From Epiperipatus broadwayi (Eukaryota > Onychophora > Udeonychophora > Euonychophora > Peripatidae): DNA of 64,000 nt. Positions 49,675-60,925 of this stretch are shown one piece after another. The stretch's first letter is position 1. Every line of letters begins with the position of its first letter. The stretch is taken from the NCBI GenBank assembly GCA_028023455.1, contig JAQFVV010012405.1, positions 10,844,423-10,908,422 on the forward strand. Reading direction: 5' to 3'. Position numbers and translations under genes: made by a program. The notes under the pieces are model-generated. The model worked only from the letters and a program-made list of their open reading frames with translations. It had not been told where the DNA came from and made no database searches.

Positions 49675-50300
49675 TTACTAATCAATGATCACTTCCTGTG
49701 TTGAATTTATTAAGAACATTACAATCTTGAAATATGTATTTTTTGTTAGAGAAAATATAATCCAATTCTGCTGTATCTTCATTTGGATGCTTCCATGCCC
49801 ATTTTTTTAAACATTTTTCTCAAAAAAAAAAAAATTCATAATATAAAGTTTTTTTTTTCTGCAAACTCCACAAGTTTATGTCCTTTTTTAATTTCTATTA
49901 CCATACCCAAATTCACCAACAGTACTTTTATCTTTCATTTGTTTGCCAATTCTAGCAGTAAAATCTCCATAACAACTTTAAAATGTTTAGTCTGATGAAA
50001 ATACTTATGTACATCCATGTAAAAATCCTCTATTTCATCACTATGAGAACTTGTTGGGGCATAAACCAGAATTATCAGCATTTGGTATATGCTATTAAGT
50101 TGAATTACCAATCATGCCTTCTGTCTGCTACCCCATCAATCTCAGCAATGTTGTTCTTCCACTTTTTATTTGTAATGAATCCTACTCCACTTGTACTTCC
50201 AATATGCGTGCTTTTACAGTAAAATACATGTCAACTTTTTAAATCAATTATCTCTTCACCTTTCTTTCTAACTTCATTTTCAACTGCAGATATGCACATA
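49675..50300 (-). mobile_element. RTE-like LINE endonuclease fragment
   Basis: On the minus strand about 49800-49680 reads WKHPNEDTAELDYIFSNKKY, then IFQDCNVLNKFNTGSDH, so the Ser-Asp-His block lost at 27.3 kb is present here. Further 5' (50290-49880) other endonuclease blocks survive with stops. The plus-strand frames at 49783-49995 and 49983-50222 are antisense shadows. Confidence 0.75.
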
Positions 50301-50808
50301 AGAATGCAAAGAGATTATTGTATAATAATGTGAAAATGAAAATTCTACAAATATTGTGTAAAATTAAATAGAATTGTTTAATAAACTATACAAAATATTT
50401 TATATTTTATTGTAAAAATTATCTCAATGTAATCCCACAAATCCTGTCTAAATCAGATTATAGAGAACACAAAGCCTGGAATAAATACACTTTTATATTT
50501 ATTTACTATATGGCAAAATTAACTTCTTGATATTTTTTTTAGTTAATAATTCAATATGCATTAGTTCTTGGTTTTAATATTTCGAGAAAACCTATGGAAA
50601 TATCACTGCAGATAGTCAAAACATAAATAATTTGAAATGGGAGAATCATCATACCATGTGTAAAGCAAACAATTACATTAACTCATAGACCTCATACCCA
50701 TTTAGTTAAAATGAAATTGCATATAATAAATATAAAACACATATGTATAACATGCCAAGATATTTTTTTATATTTTTTCAACCATGAGTAATAGAAAAAA
50801 TGATGATT
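50301..50808. other. AT-rich DNA, no feature seen
   Basis: No gene or recognised repeat. Confidence 0.4.
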
Positions 50809-51134
<326 letters not shown>

Positions 51135-51234
51135 AAAGGAATTATATGAATTATGACTGTTTATAATCAATGCACATTAAAAGTCATCAGTATTACATTA
51201 ATTAATACAAAACTTTGCATTATAACTGAAAAAT

Positions 51235-51905
51235 TTGTAAACAAAACAAGGAAAAATTTCTATACAGTAGTGCTACACAGTGCAAGCCAAAGTTATCAAT
51301 GAATGCCAGAAGGCTTGTACATAAAATCCCTATCTTGTGCCTACTCATACAATATTCCCGGACTAGTTTCTAGCTTATGGCATTTATCAATGAGAAGTTG
51401 TGGATCTGAGAGCCCTGCACTTTGATCTTAGAATATAATGCAATTTTCCAGCAGCCACTTTTTATCTCTACTTAATTACAAAACTATGAGAATAAAATTG
51501 AAAACACAATAATATTTTCATTCCATGCTCATTAGCTTATATAGTCATATAGATCTGAACTCAGTCCAATGCTCATAAATTTTGGTGTCTTTGGTTCTTT
51601 AATAACCATAGCCCCCACTATCCTATTATGCAGAATTGGTATTAAACCACTAAACATCACATGATCAACATTTCTTATGCTTTCTCAGAACTGTTGTTAA
51701 AACAGACAAAACTCTCCACACAGTAATGCCACTCAGTGCAAGCCTAAATAATCACTGATGGAAGCCATAAGCCAGATACTAGTCTGAGGATATTGGATGA
51801 GTAAGCACTAGAAAGTATCCATTGATTACTCTGGCTTGCACTGAATGGCACTACTATGAAGAGTTTTAAGCATAAGAAATGGTTATCATATGATGTTTAG
51901 TGGTG
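51235..51905. mobile_element. Foldback element F1, copy 2 (diverged)
   Basis: It matches 6030-6970 in order: TATACAGTAGTGC (51261), GCCAGAAGGCTTGTACATAA (51305), GAGAATAAAATTGAAAACAC (51488), TAAACCACTAAACATCACAT (51642), and an inverted right end with GATGTTTAGTGG (51892). The right half is about 200 bp shorter than in copy 1. No exact flanking duplication is visible, and identity is lower, so it is older. Confidence 0.75.
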
Positions 51906-52417
51906 ACATATTTGTATTTATAATAATTGGTCAATATTATAAAAAATGATCAGTATTTATTATAAAATACCATTATATAAAAATATAAGCTGTCAGCAAA
52001 TAATGCTATCACTAAGATATGCTGACAAATGGATGAAAATTATAATCTCAATGATATCAAACTAATATATATATATGATTAAAAAAATAAACTGAATTTG
52101 TAACAAACTCCAAGATAATCCTAGAAGCAGCTCAAATGGAATATGATTTCATGATTTACTAGTAAAGAAAAAAGCAATATATTTAGTAAATGCAGAAGAA
52201 ATTTGGAATTTTCATTATTGAAATGATGTAACAGGTGGAGAAAAAATAACAATGCAAGCTTGATTATATTTATTTTTTAATGATAAAAACAAAAGTGTAC
52301 TACATTTAGCATGGAAGAGGAACATTCTCTTAGAAACTTACAACAAAACTTGCAAAACTGTTTAAGTTAAAAGTACTGAAAAATATTGAAACTTTTAATG
52401 AAAAACGTTTCAAGCCT
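51906..52417. other. AT-rich DNA, no feature seen
   Basis: No gene or recognised repeat. Confidence 0.4.
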
Positions 52418-52760
52418 AGAAACAATCCTGACATTTTAATTGTTTACAGGCAACTAAGAAAACAAACATTTGGGCTAATCAAAATACATCTTGGAAATGT
52501 GGATATTGGTTCTTATATCATAGTAAAGTACAAGAGAGTGATGAATTAGGTTTTATGATGTCCCAATTCATGAAGTGAACTGTATCTAGAAACAAATCCT
52601 AACATTGTAATTGTTTAATGCAACTAAAAAAGCAAACATTTGGGCTAGCCAAAATAGTTCTTGGGAAATGGTATATCAGTTCTTAAATCATAGTAAAGTT
52701 CAAGAGACTGGTTGATATTAGGTTTTCTGATGTCCAAATGACTAAAATATATTGATGAAC
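52418..52760. repeat. Tandem duplication, period about 178 bp
   Basis: GAAACAATCCTGACATTTTA...AATTGTTTA...CAAACATTTGGGCTAAT (52419) recurs at 52597, both running through ATCATAGTAAAGT and GGTTTT.TGATGTCC. The following 52750-52880 is open for a short stretch, but no protein is recognised. Confidence 0.75.
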
Positions 52761-53261
52761 TGAATGATGCAGAGAAAGAGGAAAACCATAATATAGGGAC
52801 AAATTTTAGAGTTACTATTATTTATTAAGAAATGGATTTAGAAATGACAAAATCTGAATTTGTGATGATTCGTAACATAATCATAATTGGTAAATGCTAT
52901 ATTCATACTTTTTCTATAAAAATTCATTGGAATTCCCCTAATTTATTCATCAATATATATATACATTTTATGAACAATTGCCTCTTTCAATTGTTTTTGT
53001 ATTAATCACTAAGTCGATAAAATAAGTTGTTTAAAGATTATATAACCAATAGTTGAATGTTCAATATGTCGAATTCAATTGAAATGAGTTCATTGTTATA
53101 AGATCACTAATGGATAAAAATAAATGTGGACATATCAACTTTGCAATCACAATTTAAATTAATATTTTTGTCAGTCCAATCAGGAATACAATGTTTTAGA
53201 AGATAAAATATCAACCTTTTTTAGAAATGCATTCAGAGTATTGGAAGATTGGATTGTGAAT

Positions 53262-53445
53262 CTAACTAAAAAACTAAAACTGGATGCATGGATGGTTTAT
53301 TTGGTCAATCATTTTAAAGAAATTTATAAGCAAACATACATATGCTTAATTATTAACTAAAGAAACAGAAAGTGGGTGTATGGATGATTTATTTGGTCAT
53401 CTATTTTTAAGAAATTTATAGGCAAACATACAATAGGCCTAATTA
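53262..53445. repeat. Tandem duplication, period about 88 bp
   Basis: GATGGTTTATTTGGTCAATC (53291) and GATGATTTATTTGGTCATCT (53382), each followed by AAGAAATTTATA.GCAAACATACA. Non-coding. Confidence 0.75.
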
Positions 53446-54304
53446 TATGCTTAATATATGTCTATTTTCTCACTAGTTAAACGTGATTGATTAAACGTTT
53501 TCGACTTAATATTTTATTGCAAGATTTATATATATATTAATACTTTATATATATAATTTCATTTGGATAAATAATAAAAATTATCAACTAAAAAAATATT
53601 CCTATAATTTTATTATTTATACTGATCAAAAATGTACATTTTCTTGGTGGAAATACATATTCCCGATTAAATAAACAAAATGCAATGTGAAATACGATTT
53701 GATAGTGATACTGTATAGATGAAAATATTCATAAATACTGACCAATTATTTTACAAAATACTTGCTTCTAATTAATGAAAAGGCAGACAAAATAAATTGT
53801 GGTCATAATATTACTATAATAAAATACAAATAATAATTTAGATTTTATTAATAATCTCTAAAATTATTAGTCATTTAAACAAAGTTTTAATTAAATAATT
53901 ATATATAATGACGTTTTTTATATTAAAATATTAGTAAAGTAATTGCGATTAGTTGCCAAAACTTTAAAATATATTACACAAAAAAATGTTTTGTGCCAAA
54001 TCACATTTAACTTCGTGATTGCTTTTATATTTAAAGTAAATTCATAAAAATCAAACTAATAGGAGCTAAAATTATAAAATCATCATAACAAATTAAATTA
54101 AAATATGACTGAATGATTATATTTCTAATGGTACTTTAATGACTTGGAAAAATTTATTTGTATTATAATTTTAAACTTAAATCAACAGAAAGTTAGTGAT
54201 GATTACGAAAACCGTGTGCGTGCGTGCAGATATAAAGAATAATTATTTTAAATATAAAATTAAAATGTAAATATTATTTTGAACGTAATTACTACTATAA
54301 TAGT
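53446..54304. other. AT-rich DNA, no feature seen
   Basis: No gene or recognised repeat. Confidence 0.4.
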
Positions 54305-54645
54305 ATTGCTCTGCACAGTTTGCCGTTAGTTGGTAGAGCATCCGACTTTGGATCGGAAGGTCTCTGTATCGATTCCGACGCTCGCCAGTTCTAGCGCTCG
54401 ATCGTCTTATGAACTCCCGAACAATAAAGCTATTAGTGTTTTATTTTTATTACAGTACCATTAAAATAAAACTATTCATTTATTATTTATTTTGCTTACA
54501 AATTATCTTCTACTTGTTGTTTTTTATGGGTATTTTTTTTTTCATGCATCAAAGCATCGGCCGGGAAGGAATCCGCAAACACGGGACAACGGCTTGTAAG
54601 GCGGCTGTGCTGATCCCTCAACCTCCAACGCTTGACTTGATTTTT
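54305..54645 (+). mobile_element. tRNA-like SINE candidate with GC-rich block
   Basis: 54318-54390 looks tRNA-derived: TAGTTGGTAGAGCATCCGA (D-arm and A box), an anticodon stem TCCGA/TCGGA around loop CTTTGGA (anticodon TTG), and a weak T-arm TATCGATTCC (B box). It continues through a CTCG-rich stretch to about 54420. A second GC-rich island at 54558-54640 (CGGCCGGGAAGGAATCCGCA and on) stands out sharply from the AT-rich surroundings and may be the SINE body or a conserved domain. The 83-codon frame across it is not considered a gene. Confidence 0.5.
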
Positions 54646-54779
54646 ATGTATTTAATATAAAAAAAAAACAATCACGAAATTAAGTACGACTTTGCATACT
54701 CTACACAATTTTATGTAAATATTTAATGCACTTTACTGATATTTAAAATATAGTCGATTATACATGAATCAATAAATCA

Positions 54780-55335
54780 CAACCATCATCATCATGTCCA
54801 ATGCAGCATGAATATTTCTTTATGTTTAACCCAGTTTCTTCAATCCACAGTCACACTTTCTCACATAATGGCAGCAAAGTTTTTTTATTTCTTCCATCTA
54901 TCTCATGTGCTATTTTTTTCTGGAATTTTTACAATCTCTTGGCATTCATTTTAAGATATCTTCTGGCAATTTATCCAGTCTAGCTGCATTTCTCCACTGA
55001 TGTCAATAATATTTGTATGTTTCAACCTAATATTATTTCACAGTTGATCCCTTCTTGTTAATCTTAACATAAATATTTCCATACTTCATTCTGTGATCTG
55101 AAATCTGTATGATTGTTTTTTATTAAATGTCCATATCTGAGATCCATATAGCAAATGTACTTATTAAGAATCTTCCTTTTTAAATACATAGGCATATTTT
55201 GTTTTACTTTTATTTCTATTCAAAGCACCATGATCAATATTCTATGATTAATTTCATTCATTAAGTTTTCATATGCATTAATTCATTCAGGACTATTCAT
55301 AATGACTATACTTCTCTATTTTAGAATGAATTTAA
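54780..55335 (-). mobile_element. RTE-like LINE, 3' end, decayed
   Basis: The plus strand starts with CATCATCATCATG (54783-54795), which is the ATGATGATG tail read in reverse. The preceding minus-strand coding remnant is the counterpart of the C-terminus at 48.4 kb (for example plus-strand AAGATATCTTCTGGCAATTT and TTTTTACAATCTCTTGGCAT, matching 25470-25500). Stops are present. Confidence 0.7.
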
Positions 55336-57430
55336 GGGTATCTGACTTTGAAGTGTGGCATATTTAAATAATATATGTTTCTATTTAGTCATTAGAAAAT
55401 TATATACTTTGAGGTATTTTGTTGGTGTTAGGATAGTGCTGATATTGTTCAGCTTTTCTTCACTATTTTGCAGTCATCTGGAATGTTGCTTTATCATAAA
55501 GTTTTTTTTGTGTGTGTAGAAATTGTTAATAAAAAATATTAGTTTTAAAACTATCTGAAGATGTCAGCATTGTACAGATCTCTACAAAATTGTAGTTGAA
55601 AACAAGCTGATACTGCCTTATTTGGATCTCAAAACAAGCTAGAAATGCCTGTTTGGTAAATTATTTTGCCTGAAGATAATTCCAAGTGTGCACTTTGTAT
55701 TAGTATTTAAAAAAAAATAATTGTAATTTTCAGTAATTTATTTACATATTTATGCTTATTTATGCAATATGTTTGTAAAATACCTACATTCAACCAAAAA
55801 ATTACATGATTACAATTACATCTTAAGTGACAGTATTCAATTTTAAAAAGATACATAGTTACAGAAATTGAAAGCTGTTTTTATTGGCCACAAAGAATGG
55901 TTTTCATAAACACTGGCAAAACATCTTCTTGTAGAATTTTAACAATAATCTTACAAGCAAAGTGTCAAATTGCAATTCTGATATGAAAGCAATCACCTTC
56001 AAACATCTTCCATACTTTAATATTCAATCAGAAATGTTAAGCACTAGTAAAATATTGATCCGAATCACAAGATAAGGATTTTTGAAAATATAAAAATGGA
56101 CATATCATCTATAGTACTTACATGCAAATATTTATATTAAAAGTATAACATCTTTTAAAATTAACACGTAATAAGTTTCAATATTTTACAAGTGTTAATA
56201 TTTAATAAAATACAAATGTAAGTAAAGTGCATTAGGTAATATATTCACACTCTCAGTTCAAGATTCTTAAAATTGGTACAAAAAAGACAGCTGCTTTTGT
56301 TACTTCAAAGTCTTCATCTTATGACTTGGATCATGAATTAACTAATATTTAATATCAATAATTGAATATTAAAGTATAGCACATGAAAGAAGAATGATTA
56401 TCTTTATACCAGAATTTTAATAACAATAAATTTTATTTTGAATTTTAAGACATATTTTTATTATTTTATAATGCCGTAATTTGTTGCTTTATCAAATAGG
56501 AATTCAAATAAATAACATATCATGCTACAATTTTTATAAAAAGATGACAATATGATCCAACAATGAAAAGTGCTATTACTGTAGTTAAGAGCTTCTTTAG
56601 TATTTTATTTTCATTTTGCAAATTTCAAATACTAACTTTTAAAATGTCTATTGTTTGAAACCTTACATTTCTAGTCTATAATGTAAATATTATCAACATA
56701 TAATAGAGAAAAAGTTTTAATTGTAAAAACAAATTATTGTAAATATGGATGAAGTTGCCACTAAGATGTTTCAAATAAGAGAATGAAGAGTTGGAGCTTC
56801 AAAAAATTAATAATATCACTAATTAAAATCTTTATTAATTGTTCCATAATATTTATTAATAGTTAGCTGTAAAAAAGATCATGGAAAAATATATAAAACA
56901 GTTATATTAGTAAAATTTAGTTGTTTTTTTTAAATGCAAAAACAAAAATAGTGACTTCCACTAAGATATTAGGGCACACGAGGAATCACCAGAAGCACTT
57001 TAAGGATGCAGTAAAATACAGTGATAGACAACACTCTAATACACTTTACTTGGACTACTAAAAATGTTTATTAAAATACAAAAATCATGACCCTATCTTG
57101 AATTTAAATTTACATTTACAATCAACTTAATACCACACATTATAGGCAGTTGAAAAACATCAGATAGTTTATTATATAAAACTAATGTAGTATATTAAAA
57201 TATTTCTGCATATTTCTGCAAATCATGTATTGTAATAGCTTCATTTTAATGTTATCATTAAATTTCTTTACTCAATGTCGCACTTTTTTGAATATTTATC
57301 AATTTTGTTATTGAATATACATAAGTAATTTAAATTATAAATTCTTTACTATTTTGATGATAATAGTTTATTAAAAGAAATGTATACAATTCAATTTAAT
57401 TAATATTTATTGTAAATTATTTATTTATTA
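55336..57430. other. AT-rich DNA, no feature seen
   Basis: No gene, RNA or clear repeat is supported. Confidence 0.45.
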
Positions 57431-57560
57431 TATGTATAAAAATGAAAGTTTGTCTTTGTTCTTAATAACTCAACAAAGAGTGCACCAATATTGATAAATT
57501 TTACACCAGTTTTTTTTCTTTGGAGAATTAAATAGACTGTGAATTTTTACATTATGGTAA
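57431..57560. repeat. Possible edge of an unidentified repeat
   Basis: The sequence TATGTATAAAAATGAAAGTT, TGTCTTTGTTC..AATAACTC and then ATTGATAAATTTTACACCAG resembles a wording common at the edges of interspersed repeats in many invertebrate genomes (a request for 'GAAAGTTTGT...CCGATTTTGATGAAATTTGCACCA'). This is a recollection of type only. No second copy exists in the window. Confidence 0.25.
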
Positions 57561-57783
57561 TTAATTGTATTAAAAATTTTGATAATTTATTATTGTTTCT
57601 ATCTATTGTACACAGTTTATATACTTAAAGTGCGGTTCTGACCATAAATGCATGTACATATCTCTTAGAAACAGTTGGATATTTTTTTGAAATGGTTTAA
57701 AAGAACAAAATGCAATTTATTAAACTGCCAAGCATCACATAATTATCATTCTTAATTCTTACATAGCTGTTTTTCACAGAAGC

Positions 57784-57858
57784 AAAATTCTCCTGCATCC
57801 ATTGATTACTCTGGTTTGCACTGTGTGGCCCTATTGTATGAAGAGTTTTGCCTCTGTG
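57784..57858. mobile_element. Solo end of foldback F1
   Basis: GCATCCATTGATTACTCTGG...GTATGAAGAGTTTTGCCT matches the right end of F1 (6849-6912). No other arm is nearby. Confidence 0.7.
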
Positions 57859-58369
57859 AAAAAATATAATTTACTGATTTTAAAGGTCGGGGGTGTTTTT
57901 AAATTTTCTATGTAGATTTTTCAAAATAAAGACAGAATTTAGTAGTAACATGTAATATCTTTATACTCTATCATTATTAATGATATGAAATTATTATATT
58001 AGAGAATAAAAATTATAAATTAATGTTAGTTCATCATAATCATGAAAATGAGAGTTATAGATTTTTAACAGAACAACATGATTCTGACATACATACATTG
58101 AAAATATACTTGGTTTAACTAATTTAATATATCTTTATTGTCTGTTATAATTTAGTATTAACTGTTTCACAGAAGTAAGCTCTGGTAGTGCTATCATATT
58201 TGACATTTTAGTTGGGGTGCTGATGCTGCAAACACTACTTTTCTGTGTGGTTTTAAAGTAATATAAATGTACTGCAGAAACTATTTCAAAGAAATTTCCA
58301 TTTTTTAATTTATTAACTTAAAAAAAAATCCAAGAGGTGTCACCAGTATATACAGACCTTTATAAAAAA

Positions 58370-58427
58370 AATATGGGTGATTTATTTTGTAAATTATGTA
58401 AAGAAGGAATAGAAAATATTAGGCATT
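58370..58427 (+). mobile_element. LINE-A zinc-knuckle fragment (isolated)
   Basis: ATGGGTGATTTATTTTGTAA followed by an AATATTAGGCATTA end duplicates 40080-40136. It stops abruptly where a longer LINE-A copy begins (58428), so one 3' fragment is followed by another. Confidence 0.7.
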
Positions 58428-58998
58428 AATAAAAAATAGGGAGTTGGAGAGATGGAGAGCTAGTATGGAGAGTAAAAAGAGTTTAAATATTTATAGAAAT
58501 AAACAGAACATTGGGTGTGAGTTAACTTATGATAATAGCAATGAAAGTAGCTTACTGTTTAAGGCTCAAAAAGGATCTTTAGCAACAAGGAAATATATAC
58601 ATAAATGGAAAAATATGGGTGATTAGTCTGCAAGTTGTGTAAGGAAGGTATAGAAAATATTAGGCATCTATTAATTGAATGTAAATGTCTGAAAGCAGAA
58701 AGGGTACAAATAATAAAGTTGTGGAAGAATAAATATGAACACAGTGATTATACAGAAAGTGGCTTTTATGCTGGGTTTGGGAAAAGATAAGGGGGTTTTA
58801 GATATAAAGGTCATTGAGTGGACCAATATTATGTTGTGGAAATGGGATGGAGCAGGATAGAGAAGAATATGGAAAAACTTGGGGTGAGTAATGGAAAAGG
58901 AAGTCAAAGTGGCTAACAGGTTTCTCTGGGTATCGTTGTTGAGAGATTCCCGACTCCATATAAGGAGAAGTCACAGTGTGCCACATCACATCGCACAG
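58428..58998 (+). mobile_element. LINE-A 3' copy with CACAT tail
   Basis: The left part (GGGAGTTGGAGAGATGGAGA) matches the end of the long copy near 12055-12130. The 60-codon frame 58444-58626 carries the segment lost from the 12-kb copy. It then passes into the zinc-knuckle region (58616-58760, with Phe-Cys changed to stop/Ser) and the 3' untranslated region (58900-58980), ending CACATCACATCGCAC. Two minus frames at 58671-58989 are shadows. Confidence 0.8.
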
Positions 58999-60129
58999 TG
59001 TTTATATGTAGAATTTTCTTTCTTAATTTAAAGTTCTATGTTTCTGACATAAAAAGATGTCAACTTCTTGCAAACTTTGTTCATTTTAGATAATAAATTT
59101 TATTAAGTGTTGAACCATTTTGAACAAAATTCTTGACAGACAAAATAAAATTAAATTCATTTTATTACCACTGGGGGGGCTCTTCTTGTCAGTACCTCAT
59201 TACGATTTTTTTTCTTTTTAAAAAAAAAAGTAGGTAAGTTATATTACTTTATATAAATTCAAACAAATTTTCTCCACTTAGTTTTCTCTTGTATTATTAT
59301 TAAAAGTATTTACGTAACAAATAATTTATACACATTATATTTTTTTCAATTAAAACTTTAATAGCGGGAAGAAAGATGTAATAAGTTTATTTTGCAATAA
59401 CTTTACCAAAATCTAACTCGCGAATCAGTTATAAATCGAAATAAATACAGATATTCAAATAAACACATAAATCTTTTATAAAAGATAACTGCATAAAAAA
59501 TAAAAAATTAAAACATAAAGTATGTTTTTCAAATTTTGAGATGATTTACGTGTACACATTTACTCTTTCACAACGTGTTTTAAAATGTATAAAAACTCAT
59601 TTTTGAGCAAGAAGAATATTGTGTATAGGGTGTTAAAAACTTGAATTCTACTTGTTTTCACAAACATAACTACAATACTATTATTTGAGGTGGCGATATT
59701 GGATGTCGTATAGGGTATTGTAAAGTGGATAAAATTGTCCATACTTTAAAGGAAAATGAGATATACTAGAATGTCAAATAAAAGTATGCAAAATAGAGAT
59801 GTACACTGAGAAAATTGAAAATCATATTGGTTAAAGCTCCTCTTCTTCAGACTCGCTAGTTATATACATATGTACACTAAATATATTTAAATTTTAAATT
59901 ACATTTATAGTGCTTAATACAATTTCTTAAAAGCTCTGACAGAAATTATTGTTACGTGAATGTATCAGTATATATAAACGTAAGTTAAAGGAATTTCTTT
60001 TCATTACACTGTGCATGCATACATATATATTTATGAAGCTTAGTTTGTAAGAAAGTGCCATTACTTAGTTGTTAATGATCTGTACATCCAAATTATAACT
60101 TTAATACATATCATAATTTTCGATCATTA
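58999..60129. other. AT-rich DNA, no feature seen
   Basis: No gene. A run of 7 G at 59172-59178 and AT-rich sequence otherwise. Confidence 0.45.
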
Positions 60130-60560
60130 TTGGCCTACTTCTGAATTGAAATCCAATTTCCATCCAGTTTTTCTGATCATTAGATTGTCAAATCCACCTC
60201 ATTTCTTTATGTTGTCTTTCCATCTCACCCATGATCTCTTTTATATTTTTCTACAAACTTTTAAGATCCATTTTACGACTCTAATAGTTTGTCTCTTGTT
60301 GTATTTTCTGGTATAACATATTCACCTCAGCTTCATTTCACACTTTCAGATATATTTTTCAATAACATCAATGAAACTTCTTTATTATCTTATGTATCTA
60401 TTTCAATTCAGATACCCTCTTATTAATCTCAGTATGCATTCCTTCATATTTCATCTGCATACTGTTTTTCTCTTGAGTGTCCATGTCTTAGAATCATATG
60501 CAAGAGTTGGTGAAGTGTGTCCTCTAAAACATTATTTTTCAAACACATGACTTTCTAACT
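60130..60560 (-). mobile_element. RTE-like LINE, 3' region, old
   Basis: The plus-strand wording CTTTCCATCTCACCCATGAT...TTTTTCTACAAACTTTTAAG (60217-60263) and AGTGTCCATGTCTTAGAATC (60475) parallels 25440-25500 and 25715-25735 in the minus-strand RTE copy at the same spacing. It is heavily decayed. Confidence 0.6.
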
Positions 60561-60847
60561 CTAAAATAAAAGTTAAAGATAAATTCACAATGAGAATGTG
60601 CAAGTACCACACATATTACACGACAGTTCATTAATCAGTATAATTTTCATTTTAATTGTTATCATTTTAATATTATACTTAACTGTAGATTTTCAATTTT
60701 AATTCTCTCCTCAACTAAAATCTTCCAATGAAACAAATGATATTGTACTTCTTTTGAAAGTCGATATTATGCAGTGGTAAATAAACACCAACTGATTACC
60801 ATGAGTAATCATTTAGTCATATATCTTAATCTCAAATTCATGGTCAA

Positions 60848-60925
60848 GTGTAGCATTAGTGCAGTGGTAGTGTATCAAACTCTAGAGTTCATAGTCAATA
60901 GATCATGGTCTCATCTCTATCATTT
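60848..60925 (+). mobile_element. tRNA-like SINE candidate
   Basis: TGTAGCATTAGTGCAGTGGT looks like a tRNA D-arm with an A box. AACTCTAGAGTT fits an anticodon arm region, and CATGGTCTCATCTC is a decayed B box. The spacing (about 50 nt between boxes) suits a tRNA-derived SINE. No cloverleaf closes completely. Confidence 0.4.

Noticed and set aside
49783-50222. Plus-strand frames of 70 and 79 codons
   Set aside because: Antisense to an RTE endonuclease remnant read on the minus strand.
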